Counted from the first letter of the stretch, positions 43,481 through 52,392 are shown. The stretch: 64,000 nucleotides of DNA from Hymenobacter rigui (GCF_003944715.1 NZ_RWIT01000006.1:176260-240259), one strand, 5' to 3'. Notes: generated by a model from the letters alone, not told the origin. Translations and numbers: made by a program.

Positions 43481-43520
43481 CAAAACGCCCGCCCTACTGC
43501 TTGAGTAGGGCGGGCGTTCT
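43481..43520. terminator. Bidirectional terminator
   Basis: ACGCCCGCCCTACT pairs perfectly with AGTAGGGCGGGCGT around a short loop, between the convergent ArsR-type and hemA genes. Confidence 0.9.
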
Positions 43521-43548
43521 GTTGAGTTGGTTGGGTACCGGGAGCGGG

Positions 43549-44820
43549 CTACGCTACGTCGGGCTGACGCTCCAGGTCGAACAAGTCGGTGAGTACGTCG
43601 ATGAGCTGGTCGGCCTCGCCGCGCTTGCAGGCAGCTTTCAGCTGTAGCACCGGCTGCTTCAGGATTTTCTGCATCAGGGAGCGGGTGATGTCGTCCATGC
43701 GCTTGGTTTCCTCGGGGCTCATTTTCTTCTGGTAGCGGTCCATTTCCTCCAACCGAATCTGCTCCAGGGCATTCTTCAGCTTTTGAATGGTGGGCGACAC
43801 CAGCATTTCCTTGCTCCAGTCCTGCAGACCGTGGATGCTTTCCTCGATGATGGCGCGCACCTGAGGCACGGCGGCCAGACGACGCTCCAAAGCGGCCGAA
43901 GCCTTGCTCTGGATGGCATCGATATTATAGACCAGCACGCCGGGTACCTGCTCCACATCGGTAGCAATGCTGCGGGGCACGGAGAGGTCAATGAAAAACT
44001 TATAGCTCAGCACCTCCAGGCGCTCCACCATGTCGCGGGTGAAGAACGGGTCCTGGCGGGAAATGCTGCTGATGATGACATCAGCCTCTTTCAGACCCTG
44101 CACCAGATTCTCGAAATCCAGCACCTGCAGGCCGCATTCCTGGGCCAGTTCGTCGGCTTTGGAGCGGGTACGGTTGCAGATGGTTACGTCGGTGAATACC
44201 TTGCTGTCGCCGAGGTGGCGGCATACATCGGCCCCGATTTCGCCCAGGCCCACTACCAGCACGCGCGGGTTGGCTACGTCGGCCGTCAGCTCCTCTACCA
44301 GCTCCAGGGCGGCGTAGGAAGTAGAAGCGGCCCCGTCGCGGAAGGAGGTTTCCTGCTGTACGCGCTTGTTGGTGAAGAACACCGTGTGCAACAACCGGTG
44401 CAGAAAAGGGCCGGCGGCATCCTCATCAGCCGACCACTGGTAGGCCTGTTTGACCTGATTGCTGATCTGCAAGTCGCCGACTACCTGAGCATCGAGGCCC
44501 ATGGCCACCTCAAACAGGTGGCGCACAGCTTCCTGCTGCTCGTTCAGGACATCGAAATAGGGGAAGTACTCCGTTACTTCGGGCAGATTTTTCAGCTGGC
44601 CCAAAGCTTCGATGATGGCCGGGCTCTGGTCCCGCTCCGCCGAATAATACACCTCCGTACGGTTGCAGGTGCTCAGCACCAGCAGGTCGGTCAGGCCAAA
44701 CTCGTGGTGCAGGGTGTGCAGAAAACGCCGGCAGGCAGCCTCATCCAACGCAATCAACTCCCGAATTTCGAGGGGAGCTTTTTTGAAGGACAGACTTAGG
44801 GCCTTGAAAGGTTGAAGCAT
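43549..44820 (-). CDS. hemA: Glutamyl-tRNA reductase
   Basis: HemA reduces Glu-tRNA to glutamate-1-semialdehyde, the first committed step of C5 haem synthesis. The 423-residue protein starts MLQPFKALSLSFKKAPLEIR, with the active-site Cys52 in LSTCNRTEVYY. The NADPH-binding domain around residues 185-215 has RVLVVGLGEIGADVCRHLG and the NRTRSKADEL segment; the C-terminal helical dimerisation domain completes the normal length. No other haem genes are adjacent. Confidence 0.95.
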   Translation of the reverse strand: MLQPFKALSLSFKKAPLEIRELIALDEAACRRFLHTLHHEFGLTDLLVLSTCNRTEVYYSAERDQSPAIIEALGQLKNLPEVTEYFPYFDVLNEQQEAVRHLFEVAMGLDAQVVGDLQISNQVKQAYQWSADEDAAGPFLHRLLHTVFFTNKRVQQETSFRDGAASTSYAALELVEELTADVANPRVLVVGLGEIGADVCRHLGDSKVFTDVTICNRTRSKADELAQECGLQVLDFENLVQGLKEADVIISSISRQDPFFTRDMVERLEVLSYKFFIDLSVPRSIATDVEQVPGVLVYNIDAIQSKASAALERRLAAVPQVRAIIEESIHGLQDWSKEMLVSPTIQKLKNALEQIRLEEMDRYQKKMSPEETKRMDDITRSLMQKILKQPVLQLKAACKRGEADQLIDVLTDLFDLERQPDVA

Positions 44821-44848
44821 AGCAGTTGCTAGTGCGAAAATCAGGGGG

Positions 44849-44856
44849 CAAAAATA
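44849..44856 (-). promoter_or_regulatory. Candidate -7 box for hemA
   Basis: Minus-strand TATTTTTG fits TAnnTTTG about 29 bp before the ATG. A clear -33 is not evident. Confidence 0.4.
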
Positions 44857-45081
44857 CGTTACAAATTGCTAGGGTAAAAACAGTTGGTGTATGCAGGAGG
44901 TTCGGAAACTGCACGATTTACCGGCATAAACTGCTTTTCAGGCAAGTTAGCCCCGGTTTCGGGTGCCGAAACATGATAAAAATCAGTTGCCGGGCGTTAC
45001 CTGTATCAGGGTAGCCCGTGGCCCCCGCGTATCTTCGCCGGGGCGGCGGCCGTATCCGGCCCTGCTGACTCCCGAATTTTC

Positions 45082-46275
45082 GTGCCCGTGCTGCCCATCC
45101 CCATCTACGACCAAAAGTCCCGCATCAAGCTCGTTATTGTGGCCGTGGCCCTGCTGATTGGGGCCGCCACTGTTATCTACACCAACGTGCTGGTGCAGCG
45201 CCTCTCGGAGCGGGAGCAGGAGCAGATTGACCTGTACGCCAAAACCCAGCGCTACATCATTAACACCGAGGAAACGTCCAACCTGTCGTTTCTGATGGAT
45301 GAGATTATCGGGGCCAACACCACTATTCCGGTTATCGTGACGGATGGGGAAGGCAATATTGTGGATGCGCGCAATGTGAACGTGCCCAAGGGCGCGTCGG
45401 AGCAGGCTTCCATTAAGCTGTTGCGCAAGGAAATTGAGCTGATGAAGGAGCAGCACCCGCCCATCATCATCGAAATCGGGGCCGGGCTGCGCAACTACAT
45501 TTATTATAAGGAGTCGGATTTGCTTACGCAGCTACGGCTGTACCCGCTGGTGCAGCTGGCTATTATCGGGTGCCTGGGGGTTATTGCCTATTTCGCCTTC
45601 AGCTACTCGCGCCGGGCCGAGCAGAACCGCGTGTGGGTGGGTCTGGCCAAGGAAACAGCCCACCAGCTGGGTACGCCTTTGAGCAGCCTGGTGGGCTGGC
45701 AGGCCTACCTGCGGGAGAGTGAGCGGTTTCGGGGGGAGCCCATTGTGGAGGAACTGGGCAAGGACATCCGGCGGCTGGAAATTATTACCGAGCGGTTCAG
45801 CAACATCGGCTCGGTGCCGGTGCTCAACGACGAGAACATCCTACGCGTTACCCAAAACGCCATTGCCTACCTACAAAGCCGGGTGTCGCGCAAAGTGACC
45901 TTCGAGGTAAAAACCGACCTGCCCACCGACACGCCCGCCCAGGTAAACATTCCGCTGTTCGACTGGGTAATCGAAAACATCTGCAAAAACGCCGTGGACG
46001 CCATGGACGGTAAGGGCAGTATTACCATTCACCTGCGCCGCCCCATCCGCAACAAGTCCCAGATTGCCATTGACATAACGGACACCGGCAAGGGTATTTC
46101 CAAGAGCAAGCTGGACCGGGTATTCCAGCCCGGCTTCACCACCAAAAAGCGAGGCTGGGGCCTGGGCCTGGCTCTGGCCAAGCGCATTATTGAGAACTAC
46201 CACAAAGGCAAGCTCTTCGTGAAGTGGAGCGAAGTAGGCCGCGGCACCACCTTCCGGGTGATTCTGAACGGGTAA
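45082..46275 (+). CDS. Membrane sensor histidine kinase
   Basis: A 397-residue kinase with TM helix 1 at about residues 16-36 (LVIVAVALLIGAATVIYTNV) and TM helix 2 at about 155-175 (LVQLAIIGCLGVIAYFAFSY). Between them is a periplasmic sensor of about 115 residues. The phospho-acceptor His194 is in AKETAHQLGTPLSSL. The ATPase domain has the N box ENICKNAVDAM, DTGKGISKSKLDRVFQPGF (G1 and F boxes) and GWGLGLALAKRII. It starts with GTG at 45082. No response regulator lies next to it (orphan kinase in this window). The signal is unknown. Confidence 0.9.
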   Translation: MPVLPIPIYDQKSRIKLVIVAVALLIGAATVIYTNVLVQRLSEREQEQIDLYAKTQRYIINTEETSNLSFLMDEIIGANTTIPVIVTDGEGNIVDARNVNVPKGASEQASIKLLRKEIELMKEQHPPIIIEIGAGLRNYIYYKESDLLTQLRLYPLVQLAIIGCLGVIAYFAFSYSRRAEQNRVWVGLAKETAHQLGTPLSSLVGWQAYLRESERFRGEPIVEELGKDIRRLEIITERFSNIGSVPVLNDENILRVTQNAIAYLQSRVSRKVTFEVKTDLPTDTPAQVNIPLFDWVIENICKNAVDAMDGKGSITIHLRRPIRNKSQIAIDITDTGKGISKSKLDRVFQPGFTTKKRGWGLGLALAKRIIENYHKGKLFVKWSEVGRGTTFRVILNG

Positions 46276-46276
46276 G

Positions 46277-46372
46277 TTTTAGTTGTCAGTTGCTTGTTGT
46301 CAGTTATTAGTTCGCTTCAATTGAATCTAGTAACTAACAACTAACAACTGACAATAAGCAACTGACAACTCA
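46277..46372. repeat. CAACTGA/TTAGTTG heptad inverted repeat
   Basis: The left arm (46279-46312) has TTAGTTGTCAGTTGCTTGTT and GTCAGTTATTAGTT. The right arm (46329-46371) has AACTAACAACTAACAACTGA and CAACTGACAACT, i.e. tandem 7-nt words. It spans the whole gap between convergent genes. Confidence 0.87.
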
Positions 46373-47479
46373 TTTCCCCCGGTTGGTCAGCTCCACGTAG
46401 CTGTTGCCGCTGACGGGGCGGCCGTGGTGGGTGCCTTCTACCCGGCACATGCCTTCCCAGTAGTGCATTTTGATGCCGGCGAAGAGCTTAAGCGTAAGTT
46501 CCTGGTCGGCTACCAGCGGCGTAATGGTGAGGTCGTACTCCTGGCTGGGAATGCGCAGGCGCCACTTGCTGGGGTAGGGAAGCTTGGAGTGGGGGCTGGT
46601 CCAGTACTCCTGCACTTCCAACTGAAAATCGTCGGCTTTGAGGTCTGCCACGTTGCCCCGTTCAGCCCCGTTGTAGGTGCCGCCGCTCACGCTCCGGTCG
46701 GAGTTCCGGTCGAAGAGCTGGTAGGTCATGATTTCGTGGTGCTCAACGGCCGTAGGACTGGGCTGGCCGCTTTCTGTGAGCAGCGGCTCATCCAGCTGCA
46801 GGGAAAACCAGTCCCAGCCGATGCCTTTGTTGGTTACGCTGTTGCAGTTCCACTGCCGGTCGTACCACAGGTAGCCCTCCACCTCGTGCATTTTGCCATC
46901 TACCTCAATGGTGCCCTGCGTGGACATGCGCGGGTAGCTGTAGTAGCCGGCCTTGGCTACGTCGCCGTAGTTTTCGTAGCCGGTGCCGCTGTGCAGCAGC
47001 AGGCCTTTATGGGGCGTGGTACGCAGGTTGATGGCGTAGCCGGGGTGGGCCGCCATCCGGCCCTGCAGCACGTACTCGCCGGTTTGGCCGTCCAGGGTCC
47101 AGAGCTGGTCTTTTTTCTGGGTGCTGAGGCGGATGGGTAACTGAGGTTCCAGCAGCTGGGGCAGGCGCTGCACCTTGTAGTCGTAGCGGAACTGCTTGGC
47201 TTGCGGGTCGGTGAGGGCGAAGTTGACCATTTGCCAGTCCCGCTTCCCATTCAGGTTGAAGTGGAAAAACACGTACTCCACCCCAAACTGCTCGCCGGTT
47301 TTCACGTCGCGCAGGTGGCCGGTGAAGTACCACCACTCCAGGGAGTTCTGCTTGTGCACGGACTCCTCCTGGGGCAGCTGGGCCCGTTCCGTGAATACGT
47401 CAAATTTATTGGTCGGCTTCAGGGCGCAGCCTGAGGCCGTAAACAGCAGCAATACGGTAGCTAGCAGCAGGTTCTTCAT
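46370..47479 (-). CDS. CrtC/AttH-like lipocalin-fold lipoprotein
   Basis: A 369-residue protein with a lipoprotein signal (MKNLLLATVLLLFTASGC, Cys18). The body has the hallmarks of the AttH/CrtC (carotenoid 1,2-hydratase-like) lipocalin family. These include HKQNSLEWWYFTGHLRD at the N-terminal end, EYVFFHFNLN, the central GYLWYDRQWN with GWDWFSLQL, and the C-terminal YWEGMCRVEG. CrtC hydrates carotenoid ends, but many relatives are plain ligand-binding proteins. No carotenoid genes are nearby here, so a specific activity is not claimed. The ATG at 47479 starts the signal peptide. Confidence 0.87.
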   Translation of the reverse strand: MKNLLLATVLLLFTASGCALKPTNKFDVFTERAQLPQEESVHKQNSLEWWYFTGHLRDVKTGEQFGVEYVFFHFNLNGKRDWQMVNFALTDPQAKQFRYDYKVQRLPQLLEPQLPIRLSTQKKDQLWTLDGQTGEYVLQGRMAAHPGYAINLRTTPHKGLLLHSGTGYENYGDVAKAGYYSYPRMSTQGTIEVDGKMHEVEGYLWYDRQWNCNSVTNKGIGWDWFSLQLDEPLLTESGQPSPTAVEHHEIMTYQLFDRNSDRSVSGGTYNGAERGNVADLKADDFQLEVQEYWTSPHSKLPYPSKWRLRIPSQEYDLTITPLVADQELTLKLFAGIKMHYWEGMCRVEGTHHGRPVSGNSYVELTNRGK

Positions 47480-47548
47480 ACTGCCGGAATAAGACATTTC
47501 GGGGCCGAAAGGTTTATTCCGTGGTGGCAGCCAGGCAGAGAGGCGAAA

Positions 47549-48613
47549 CTACGGTCGGGCCGGGACTTCGCCTATGGTGAACAGGTTGTCGCCCTTGTTG
47601 ATGGGGGGCGTGGCCGTCATCACTAGCACAACGCCGTTGGTGGAGGCCGTTACGTCGGTCAGGTAGTTGCCGAACAGGTCGGTTACGTAGCCCAGCGCCT
47701 GGCCTTGGTACACAAATTCCCCGGCTTTCACCCTCGGGAAGAAAAAGCCGGTGTGCTGGCTATCAATGCTCACGCGGCGGGTAACCAGGTAGGGCGCCGG
47801 GCTGGCGGGCAAGGTGCCTTCCTCAATGCGCAAGTGTACTAGCAGCCGGTGCAGGGCCTGTTTGATGAGGGCTACGTTTTCGGCTTCGGGCATCCCCAGT
47901 CGGCCGCATTCAATGTCGGCAGCCGGAATGCCGCGCTTGACGGCTTCGCGGGAGCAGTACACGCTTGCGGCCTTGAGCGTGGGCTCGTTGCCGAACTGGA
48001 TGACGTAGGGAAAACCCATGGCTACGGCTATCTGCCGGCCTTTCTCGGATAGCTCGGGCGTATCGAAGTAGTTGTAGTAGCCGGCGTAGGGACGCAGGTC
48101 TTCGGGGGCGTCGCCGGCGTGCACGTCCACCACATAGTGGCAGCGGCTGATGATGTTGTTGCTCAGCAGCCAGGCCAGCCGCTCGGTAACGGTGCCGGTG
48201 GCCTTGCCGGGAAACACGCGGTTCAGGTTTTTGCCATCCTGAGGATTGAGGTTGACGCTGTGCCCCAGAAAACCCGCCACGTTAGCCACGTGCACCAGAA
48301 TGATAGTGCCGCTAAGCTGGGTCGGGTCCAACTCCCTGGCCAGCTGCTGCGCCGCCAGTATAGGCGGGTATTCGTAGCCGTGCACCCCGGCAATGATACC
48401 CAGCACCGGCCCCGGCCGGCGCCCGTGAAACACCGTCACGGGCACTACGGCCGTGTCGCGCCCATCGTGCACCGGTAGCAGCACCGCCAGCTTCTGGCCC
48501 GGCGCAATGGCTTTGCCGTTGAACTGGAAAGGCTTCCAGGGAGCCGCAAAGGAGGAAATAGCGGCGGTGATAATGTAGGTGAATAGCAGGCAGAAACGGA
48601 GGGGATTCGGCAT
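47549..48613 (-). CDS. Succinylglutamate desuccinylase/aspartoacylase-like metallohydrolase
   Basis: A 354-residue exported M14-like zinc hydrolase. After a signal peptide (MPNPLRFCLLFTYIITAAIS) it has the motif GIIAGVHGYEYPP (HxxE zinc ligands, about residues 72-84) and VVDVHAGDAPEDLRPYA with the third His. The C-terminal beta domain (VTRRVSIDSQHTGFFFPRVK, PINKGDNLFTIGEV) completes the AstE/AspA layout. The family deacylates N-acyl amino acids or related small amides; the substrate here is unknown. The ATG at 48613 is chosen to begin the signal peptide. Confidence 0.87.
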   Translation of the reverse strand: MPNPLRFCLLFTYIITAAISSFAAPWKPFQFNGKAIAPGQKLAVLLPVHDGRDTAVVPVTVFHGRRPGPVLGIIAGVHGYEYPPILAAQQLARELDPTQLSGTIILVHVANVAGFLGHSVNLNPQDGKNLNRVFPGKATGTVTERLAWLLSNNIISRCHYVVDVHAGDAPEDLRPYAGYYNYFDTPELSEKGRQIAVAMGFPYVIQFGNEPTLKAASVYCSREAVKRGIPAADIECGRLGMPEAENVALIKQALHRLLVHLRIEEGTLPASPAPYLVTRRVSIDSQHTGFFFPRVKAGEFVYQGQALGYVTDLFGNYLTDVTASTNGVVLVMTATPPINKGDNLFTIGEVPARP

Positions 48614-48665
48614 TGGAAAGGCAATCAGGTGAAGAAAAGGCATCTGAATACGCCCGTATTTTTAG

Positions 48666-48745
48666 CTGTCATCCTGAGCGTGCGAAGGACCTTGTTACGC
48701 AAGAACGTCAGGCGTGATAAGGTTCTTCGCACGCTCAGAATGACA
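48666..48745. repeat. GTCATCCTGAGCG-type inverted repeat
   Basis: The left arm CTGTCATCCTGAGCGTGCGA then AGGACCTT pairs with AAGGTTCTTCGCACGCTCAG then AATGACAG. Related to the element at 31478-31577. Confidence 0.85.
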
Positions 48746-48769
48746 GGAACGGGAGTCTGACCGTACTTC

Positions 48770-50152
48770 TTAACGCGGCAGTACCGGGCGTACCCGCAGT
48801 AACACCAGTCCCAGCCCGAATACTGCTGCCACGCTCAGTAGCAGCTTCAGCAGGCCGCGCCGGGCGGTAGCCAGCTCGGGTTGGCTGGTGAAGGAGTGGC
48901 GGGGCTTCTGGCCGTAGTCGGTATGGGTGAAAGCAACTTTGCGGAACAGGAACGGGTAATAGAAAGCTCGCAGCGCATCGTGGTAGCGGGTGGCGCTGCG
49001 CTGGAAGGCCAGGTGGGTGGGTAAATCGGAGCCGGCCAGGGCGTTGAAGCTGGTTTGGGCGTTGATGGCCGGGGAAAGAAGGTTGAGGCTTTCGGCCAGG
49101 TTGTGGCGCGCCTGCAGGCCGGTGGCGTAGGCAGCAGCCTGCGGGGCCACAGCTAGGTCGCCGAGGTGCTGGAAGGCGTAATACCAGCGCCACACAAACC
49201 GCTCCCGGATGGTGGCCGTGTCGCGGAACTGCGGGTAGAGGGCGAAAAAGCGGTTCATGGTTTCCGCCTTGGGCCGGTCCCAACCCCCGTGAATTTCCTC
49301 GCGCTGCTTAATAGTCAGCTCGATACCCTGAGGCAACGGCCGGGCCGCAGCTACTCCCAGACTCAACAGGCTCGGCACCAGCACCACCAGCAAAAGCCAT
49401 ACGCCCAGCAAGGCCACGGCATTCACGGCCGAAGTGCGTTGCAGGGCCGTCACCACCAGCACTACCCCAAACCAGAACAGGCAATACAACGTGCTCAACG
49501 CCAGCCAGCTCAGTACGCGGCCATCCAGCGGCACCCCGGCCCACAGCATCCCCACCACCGACAGCAGCCACACCAACCCCAGCACTACCGCCACCCGAAA
49601 CGCCAGCTTAGCCCCAATAACTGTGGCCGGGCGAATAGGCTGGGCCAGTAGCAGGGGCAAAATACCCTCTTCCCGTTCACTGGACAGCAAGTTGAAGCTC
49701 AAGGCAATGATGAGCAGCGGCAGCAGGTACACCAGCACAAACGCCAAATCGAAGTTGCCGCTGAGTAGCTTTAAGGGGTTGGTGTTGTCGGTGGCGTAGA
49801 GCTGGTTTTGCAAACCCAGCAGGCGCAGCTTCACGTAGCTGGGGTTCACGTCGCGCAAGCCCAGAGACAGGGCCGCCCACGCATCAGGATGGTGTACGGC
49901 GAAGGTGGAGTGGTAGTAGCCGATGTCGCCGGCGTCGGCGGGGCCGGGAAACTTCGCCTTCATTTCCTCCACGTTGCGGCGGGTCAGTTCGGGCAGGGCG
50001 GCCAGCTGCTGGCGCTGCCGGGCTATTTCTGTGGTGCCGTAGTAGATGCCGTAGAGGCCCGTGGCCAGCAGCAAGCCGCAGAGCAGCACCAGCCCCTTGG
50101 CCGCCCGGAAGTGCCGCCACTCGGCGGCAAACAGTATCGAAAATACGCGCAT
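48770..50152 (-). CDS. ABC transporter permease, DUF3526-type (second)
   Basis: A 460-residue inner-membrane permease with about six transmembrane helices split by a large extracytoplasmic loop (about residues 35-130). The C-terminal half shows the ABC-2/DUF3526 pattern (AFVLVYLLPLLIIALSFNLL, EREEGILPLLLAQPIRP). It is encoded 4 bp after its sister permease and is the last gene of the minus-strand transport unit. It probably forms a heterodimer with the preceding gene product. Substrate unknown. Confidence 0.85.
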   Translation of the reverse strand: MRVFSILFAAEWRHFRAAKGLVLLCGLLLATGLYGIYYGTTEIARQRQQLAALPELTRRNVEEMKAKFPGPADAGDIGYYHSTFAVHHPDAWAALSLGLRDVNPSYVKLRLLGLQNQLYATDNTNPLKLLSGNFDLAFVLVYLLPLLIIALSFNLLSSEREEGILPLLLAQPIRPATVIGAKLAFRVAVVLGLVWLLSVVGMLWAGVPLDGRVLSWLALSTLYCLFWFGVVLVVTALQRTSAVNAVALLGVWLLLVVLVPSLLSLGVAAARPLPQGIELTIKQREEIHGGWDRPKAETMNRFFALYPQFRDTATIRERFVWRWYYAFQHLGDLAVAPQAAAYATGLQARHNLAESLNLLSPAINAQTSFNALAGSDLPTHLAFQRSATRYHDALRAFYYPFLFRKVAFTHTDYGQKPRHSFTSQPELATARRGLLKLLLSVAAVFGLGLVLLRVRPVLPR

Positions 50153-50156
50153 CAGC

Positions 50157-51575
50157 TCAGGAAACAGACGTGTTGGAAATCAAGCGCAGCCCCAGCCAGC
50201 ACAACCCCACGGCCCACAGTAGCAGGGCGGCCACCGGCAGCAGCAGACGCGGCAGCGCCCAGCCCAGTGGCGGGGCTTGGTAGGAAAATACCGGCAGCTT
50301 CTGCCAGGTGCTGGCGTCCAGGCGCCGCTCTTTGTCGCCGTAGCCCATGCTGGCCTGCAGGCCATTCAGGCGCTGCACGAGGCCGTAGCGGTAGGCTTCG
50401 GCGGCTTGCTGGAAATGCACGTAGTGGGCGAAGTCAGAGCCGGCTAAGCTCATCGACAGCGGCCGGATGGCTTGATAGGGATTCAGTAGGCCAGCCCACT
50501 CCGACAGGCGGTTTTGGCGCTCATAAGTGGCATTCAGCTCGGCGAAATGCTGCTGGTAGACTTTGGCGGAATACTCCTCGCCGGCCGCCATTTGCACCCC
50601 GGCCAGGCTCACCGGTAGCTTTTCCTCGGAGTCCACTCCGTACTTTTTAAACAGGTCGGCTTTCAGGGCTGCGGCGCGCTGGTCGTGCGGGTCGTGGCCG
50701 TCGATGCCGTGCTGGGCCTCGTCGTGCACCTCGGCGTCCATCTGGGCTTTGGTGATGGTGGGGTAGAGGGTAGCGCCCAGGTTGGCCGTGGCTTTGGGCA
50801 GAATCACGCCGCCCAGAATCCAGAGGCCGAGCAGCGTAACCAGCGCCGCGCGGGAGCTGACCTGCCAGGCCGACACCACCACCGCACCCACCACGAACAC
50901 GAAGAAGTACACCGCGTAGCCCGCCACGAACAGCGCCAGCCGGGCCACCAGATCAAGGCCGCCGGCAAACTCCTCGCCTGTAAACAGCAACGCCGCCGCC
51001 AGTGCCAGGGCCGGGGCCACCACCAGCGCCACGGCCTGGCTGTATCCCCGAATCTTGCCCCAAGCCACCTGCCGCAGGGTTACGCCCTGGCTAAGCAGCA
51101 GCTTGAGCGTGCCCGTGGCGCGTTCCTCCGAGAAGGCTCCAAAACACAGGAATATAATCAGCAGCGGCACCAGCAGTTGCAGTACAAACGCCACGGTCAT
51201 CTCCCCGAACCGAATCAGGGAACCGGCCTGCTGGGCCTGGCTGAAGTTGATGCTGTTTTGCTGGTGGGCCTCCAGGTACACGGCGCTGCCCGTAAACGAG
51301 TCCACGCCGCCATCCAGCAAGCTCAGCCCCGATTTTGGCCGGAACGCAAACGAGCCGTAGTGGGCCACGCGGTGCGGGTGCCGGGCGGGTTGGTTTCGGA
51401 ACTTGTCGTTGACGGTTTGCTGGGCCAGCTGGCGCTCCTGTTGCAGGGTGCGGAACGAGGCCCGGCCCACCAGCGTGGCGGCCAGCAACAGCAGCAGTAC
51501 CAAGCCACTCAGCACCGCAAAGCGCCGGTCGCGCAGGGTGCTGATGAATTCTTTTTGGGCAATGCTCCGGATCAT
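50157..51575 (-). CDS. ABC transporter permease, DUF3526-type (first)
   Basis: A 472-residue inner-membrane permease, same architecture as the next gene: N-terminal helix (RRFAVLSGLVLLLLLAATLV), a large extracytoplasmic loop, then about five helices. Typical pattern FGAFSEERATGTLKLLLSQG sits between helices as in the NosY/ABC-2 group. Its ATG is 3 bp after the ATPase stop, so the two are translationally linked. An insert rich in His (DEAQHGIDGHDPHDQ, about residues 280-295) is seen in the extracytoplasmic part, which could bind a metal; this is inferred. Confidence 0.86.
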   Translation of the reverse strand: MIRSIAQKEFISTLRDRRFAVLSGLVLLLLLAATLVGRASFRTLQQERQLAQQTVNDKFRNQPARHPHRVAHYGSFAFRPKSGLSLLDGGVDSFTGSAVYLEAHQQNSINFSQAQQAGSLIRFGEMTVAFVLQLLVPLLIIFLCFGAFSEERATGTLKLLLSQGVTLRQVAWGKIRGYSQAVALVVAPALALAAALLFTGEEFAGGLDLVARLALFVAGYAVYFFVFVVGAVVVSAWQVSSRAALVTLLGLWILGGVILPKATANLGATLYPTITKAQMDAEVHDEAQHGIDGHDPHDQRAAALKADLFKKYGVDSEEKLPVSLAGVQMAAGEEYSAKVYQQHFAELNATYERQNRLSEWAGLLNPYQAIRPLSMSLAGSDFAHYVHFQQAAEAYRYGLVQRLNGLQASMGYGDKERRLDASTWQKLPVFSYQAPPLGWALPRLLLPVAALLLWAVGLCWLGLRLISNTSVS

Positions 51576-51578
51576 CTG

Positions 51579-52286
51579 CTAGTGAATGTAGGTGAGGTAG
51601 AGCTGTTCCAGCTCTTGGGCGTTGAGGGCAGCGGTGGGGCGCACGTCCACCAGCTCGCCTTCGCGCATGATGCCCACGCGGGTGCCTACTTCCTTGGCCC
51701 GGAAGATGTCGTGGGTGGCCATGAGCACGGCCGTGCCCTGCCCGCTGAGGCGGTGCAGCAGCTCGGAAAACTCGTTGCTGGCTTTGGGGTCGAGTCCGGA
51801 AGTAGGCTCATCGAGCAGCAGCACCTTGGCGTGCTTGGCCACCGCAATGGCAATGCCCACCTTCTGGCGCATGCCCTTGGAGTAGGCCCCCACCCGCCGC
51901 CGCACGGCTTCGGCGGGAAGCCCGGCGTCGGTGAGGTAGTTCGGCAGCTCGCTTTCCGGGTACTTAAAGCCCGCCAGACTGCTGAACAAGGCCAGATTCT
52001 CCAGCCCCGACAAGTGGGGGTACAGCAGCACGTTTTCCGGAATGTAGGCCAGGTGCCGCTTGATTTCGAGCGGATTAGCGGCCACTTCCAGCCCGTTTAC
52101 AAAGGCCGCGCCCGAAGTGGGCTGGATGAAGCCCAGAAACAGATTGATGGTGGTGCTTTTGCCGGCCCCGTTCTGGCCCAGCAGGCAGAAAATTTCGCCT
52201 GGCGCAATCTGCAGGTTCAGCCCGCGCAGGGCCAGCTTATCGGCGTACTGCTTGCGCAGCTCCCGGGCTTCGAGAAGGTAGGTCAT
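51579..52286 (-). CDS. ABC transporter ATP-binding subunit
   Basis: A 235-residue ATPase that powers the two downstream permeases. Walker A is GQNGAGKST (about residues 35-43), the Q-loop is near LAYIPENVLLYPHLSG, the signature is YSKGMRQKVGIAIA, and Walker B is VLLLDEPTSGLD. NosF-like group by eye. The ATG at 52286 (MTYLLEAREL) is used since upstream codons encode the intergenic repeat. Confidence 0.93.
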   Translation of the reverse strand: MTYLLEARELRKQYADKLALRGLNLQIAPGEIFCLLGQNGAGKSTTINLFLGFIQPTSGAAFVNGLEVAANPLEIKRHLAYIPENVLLYPHLSGLENLALFSSLAGFKYPESELPNYLTDAGLPAEAVRRRVGAYSKGMRQKVGIAIAVAKHAKVLLLDEPTSGLDPKASNEFSELLHRLSGQGTAVLMATHDIFRAKEVGTRVGIMREGELVDVRPTAALNAQELEQLYLTYIH

Positions 52287-52288
52287 TG

Positions 52289-52392
52289 GAGGTAGGGTAA
52301 GAGGGGAAGAGGGTGGGCGGGTAAACGGATATGGGGGTAGGAGGGGAAGGCGGCTTCTTTTTACCCTCCTACCCCCATACCCGCTTACCCTC
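52289..52392. repeat. G/C-skewed inverted repeat inside the transport operon
   Basis: The left part (52289-52349) is G-rich with repeated GGGTA/GAGGGG words (ATGGGGGTAGGAGGGGAA). The right part (52361-52392) is the C-rich complement (CCTCCTACCCCCATACCCGC). It lies between the TonB receptor and the ATPase gene of one strand, so it would be transcribed between the two. Confidence 0.75.

Noticed and set aside
5755..48745. CRISPR array
   Set aside because: The repeats are inverted, unevenly spaced and lie one per gap; there are no regularly spaced direct repeats with unique spacers and no cas genes.
50685..52295. 536-codon plus-strand open frame
   Set aside because: It is antisense to the ABC permease and ATPase genes, whose motifs are intact; long antisense frames are common at this GC content.
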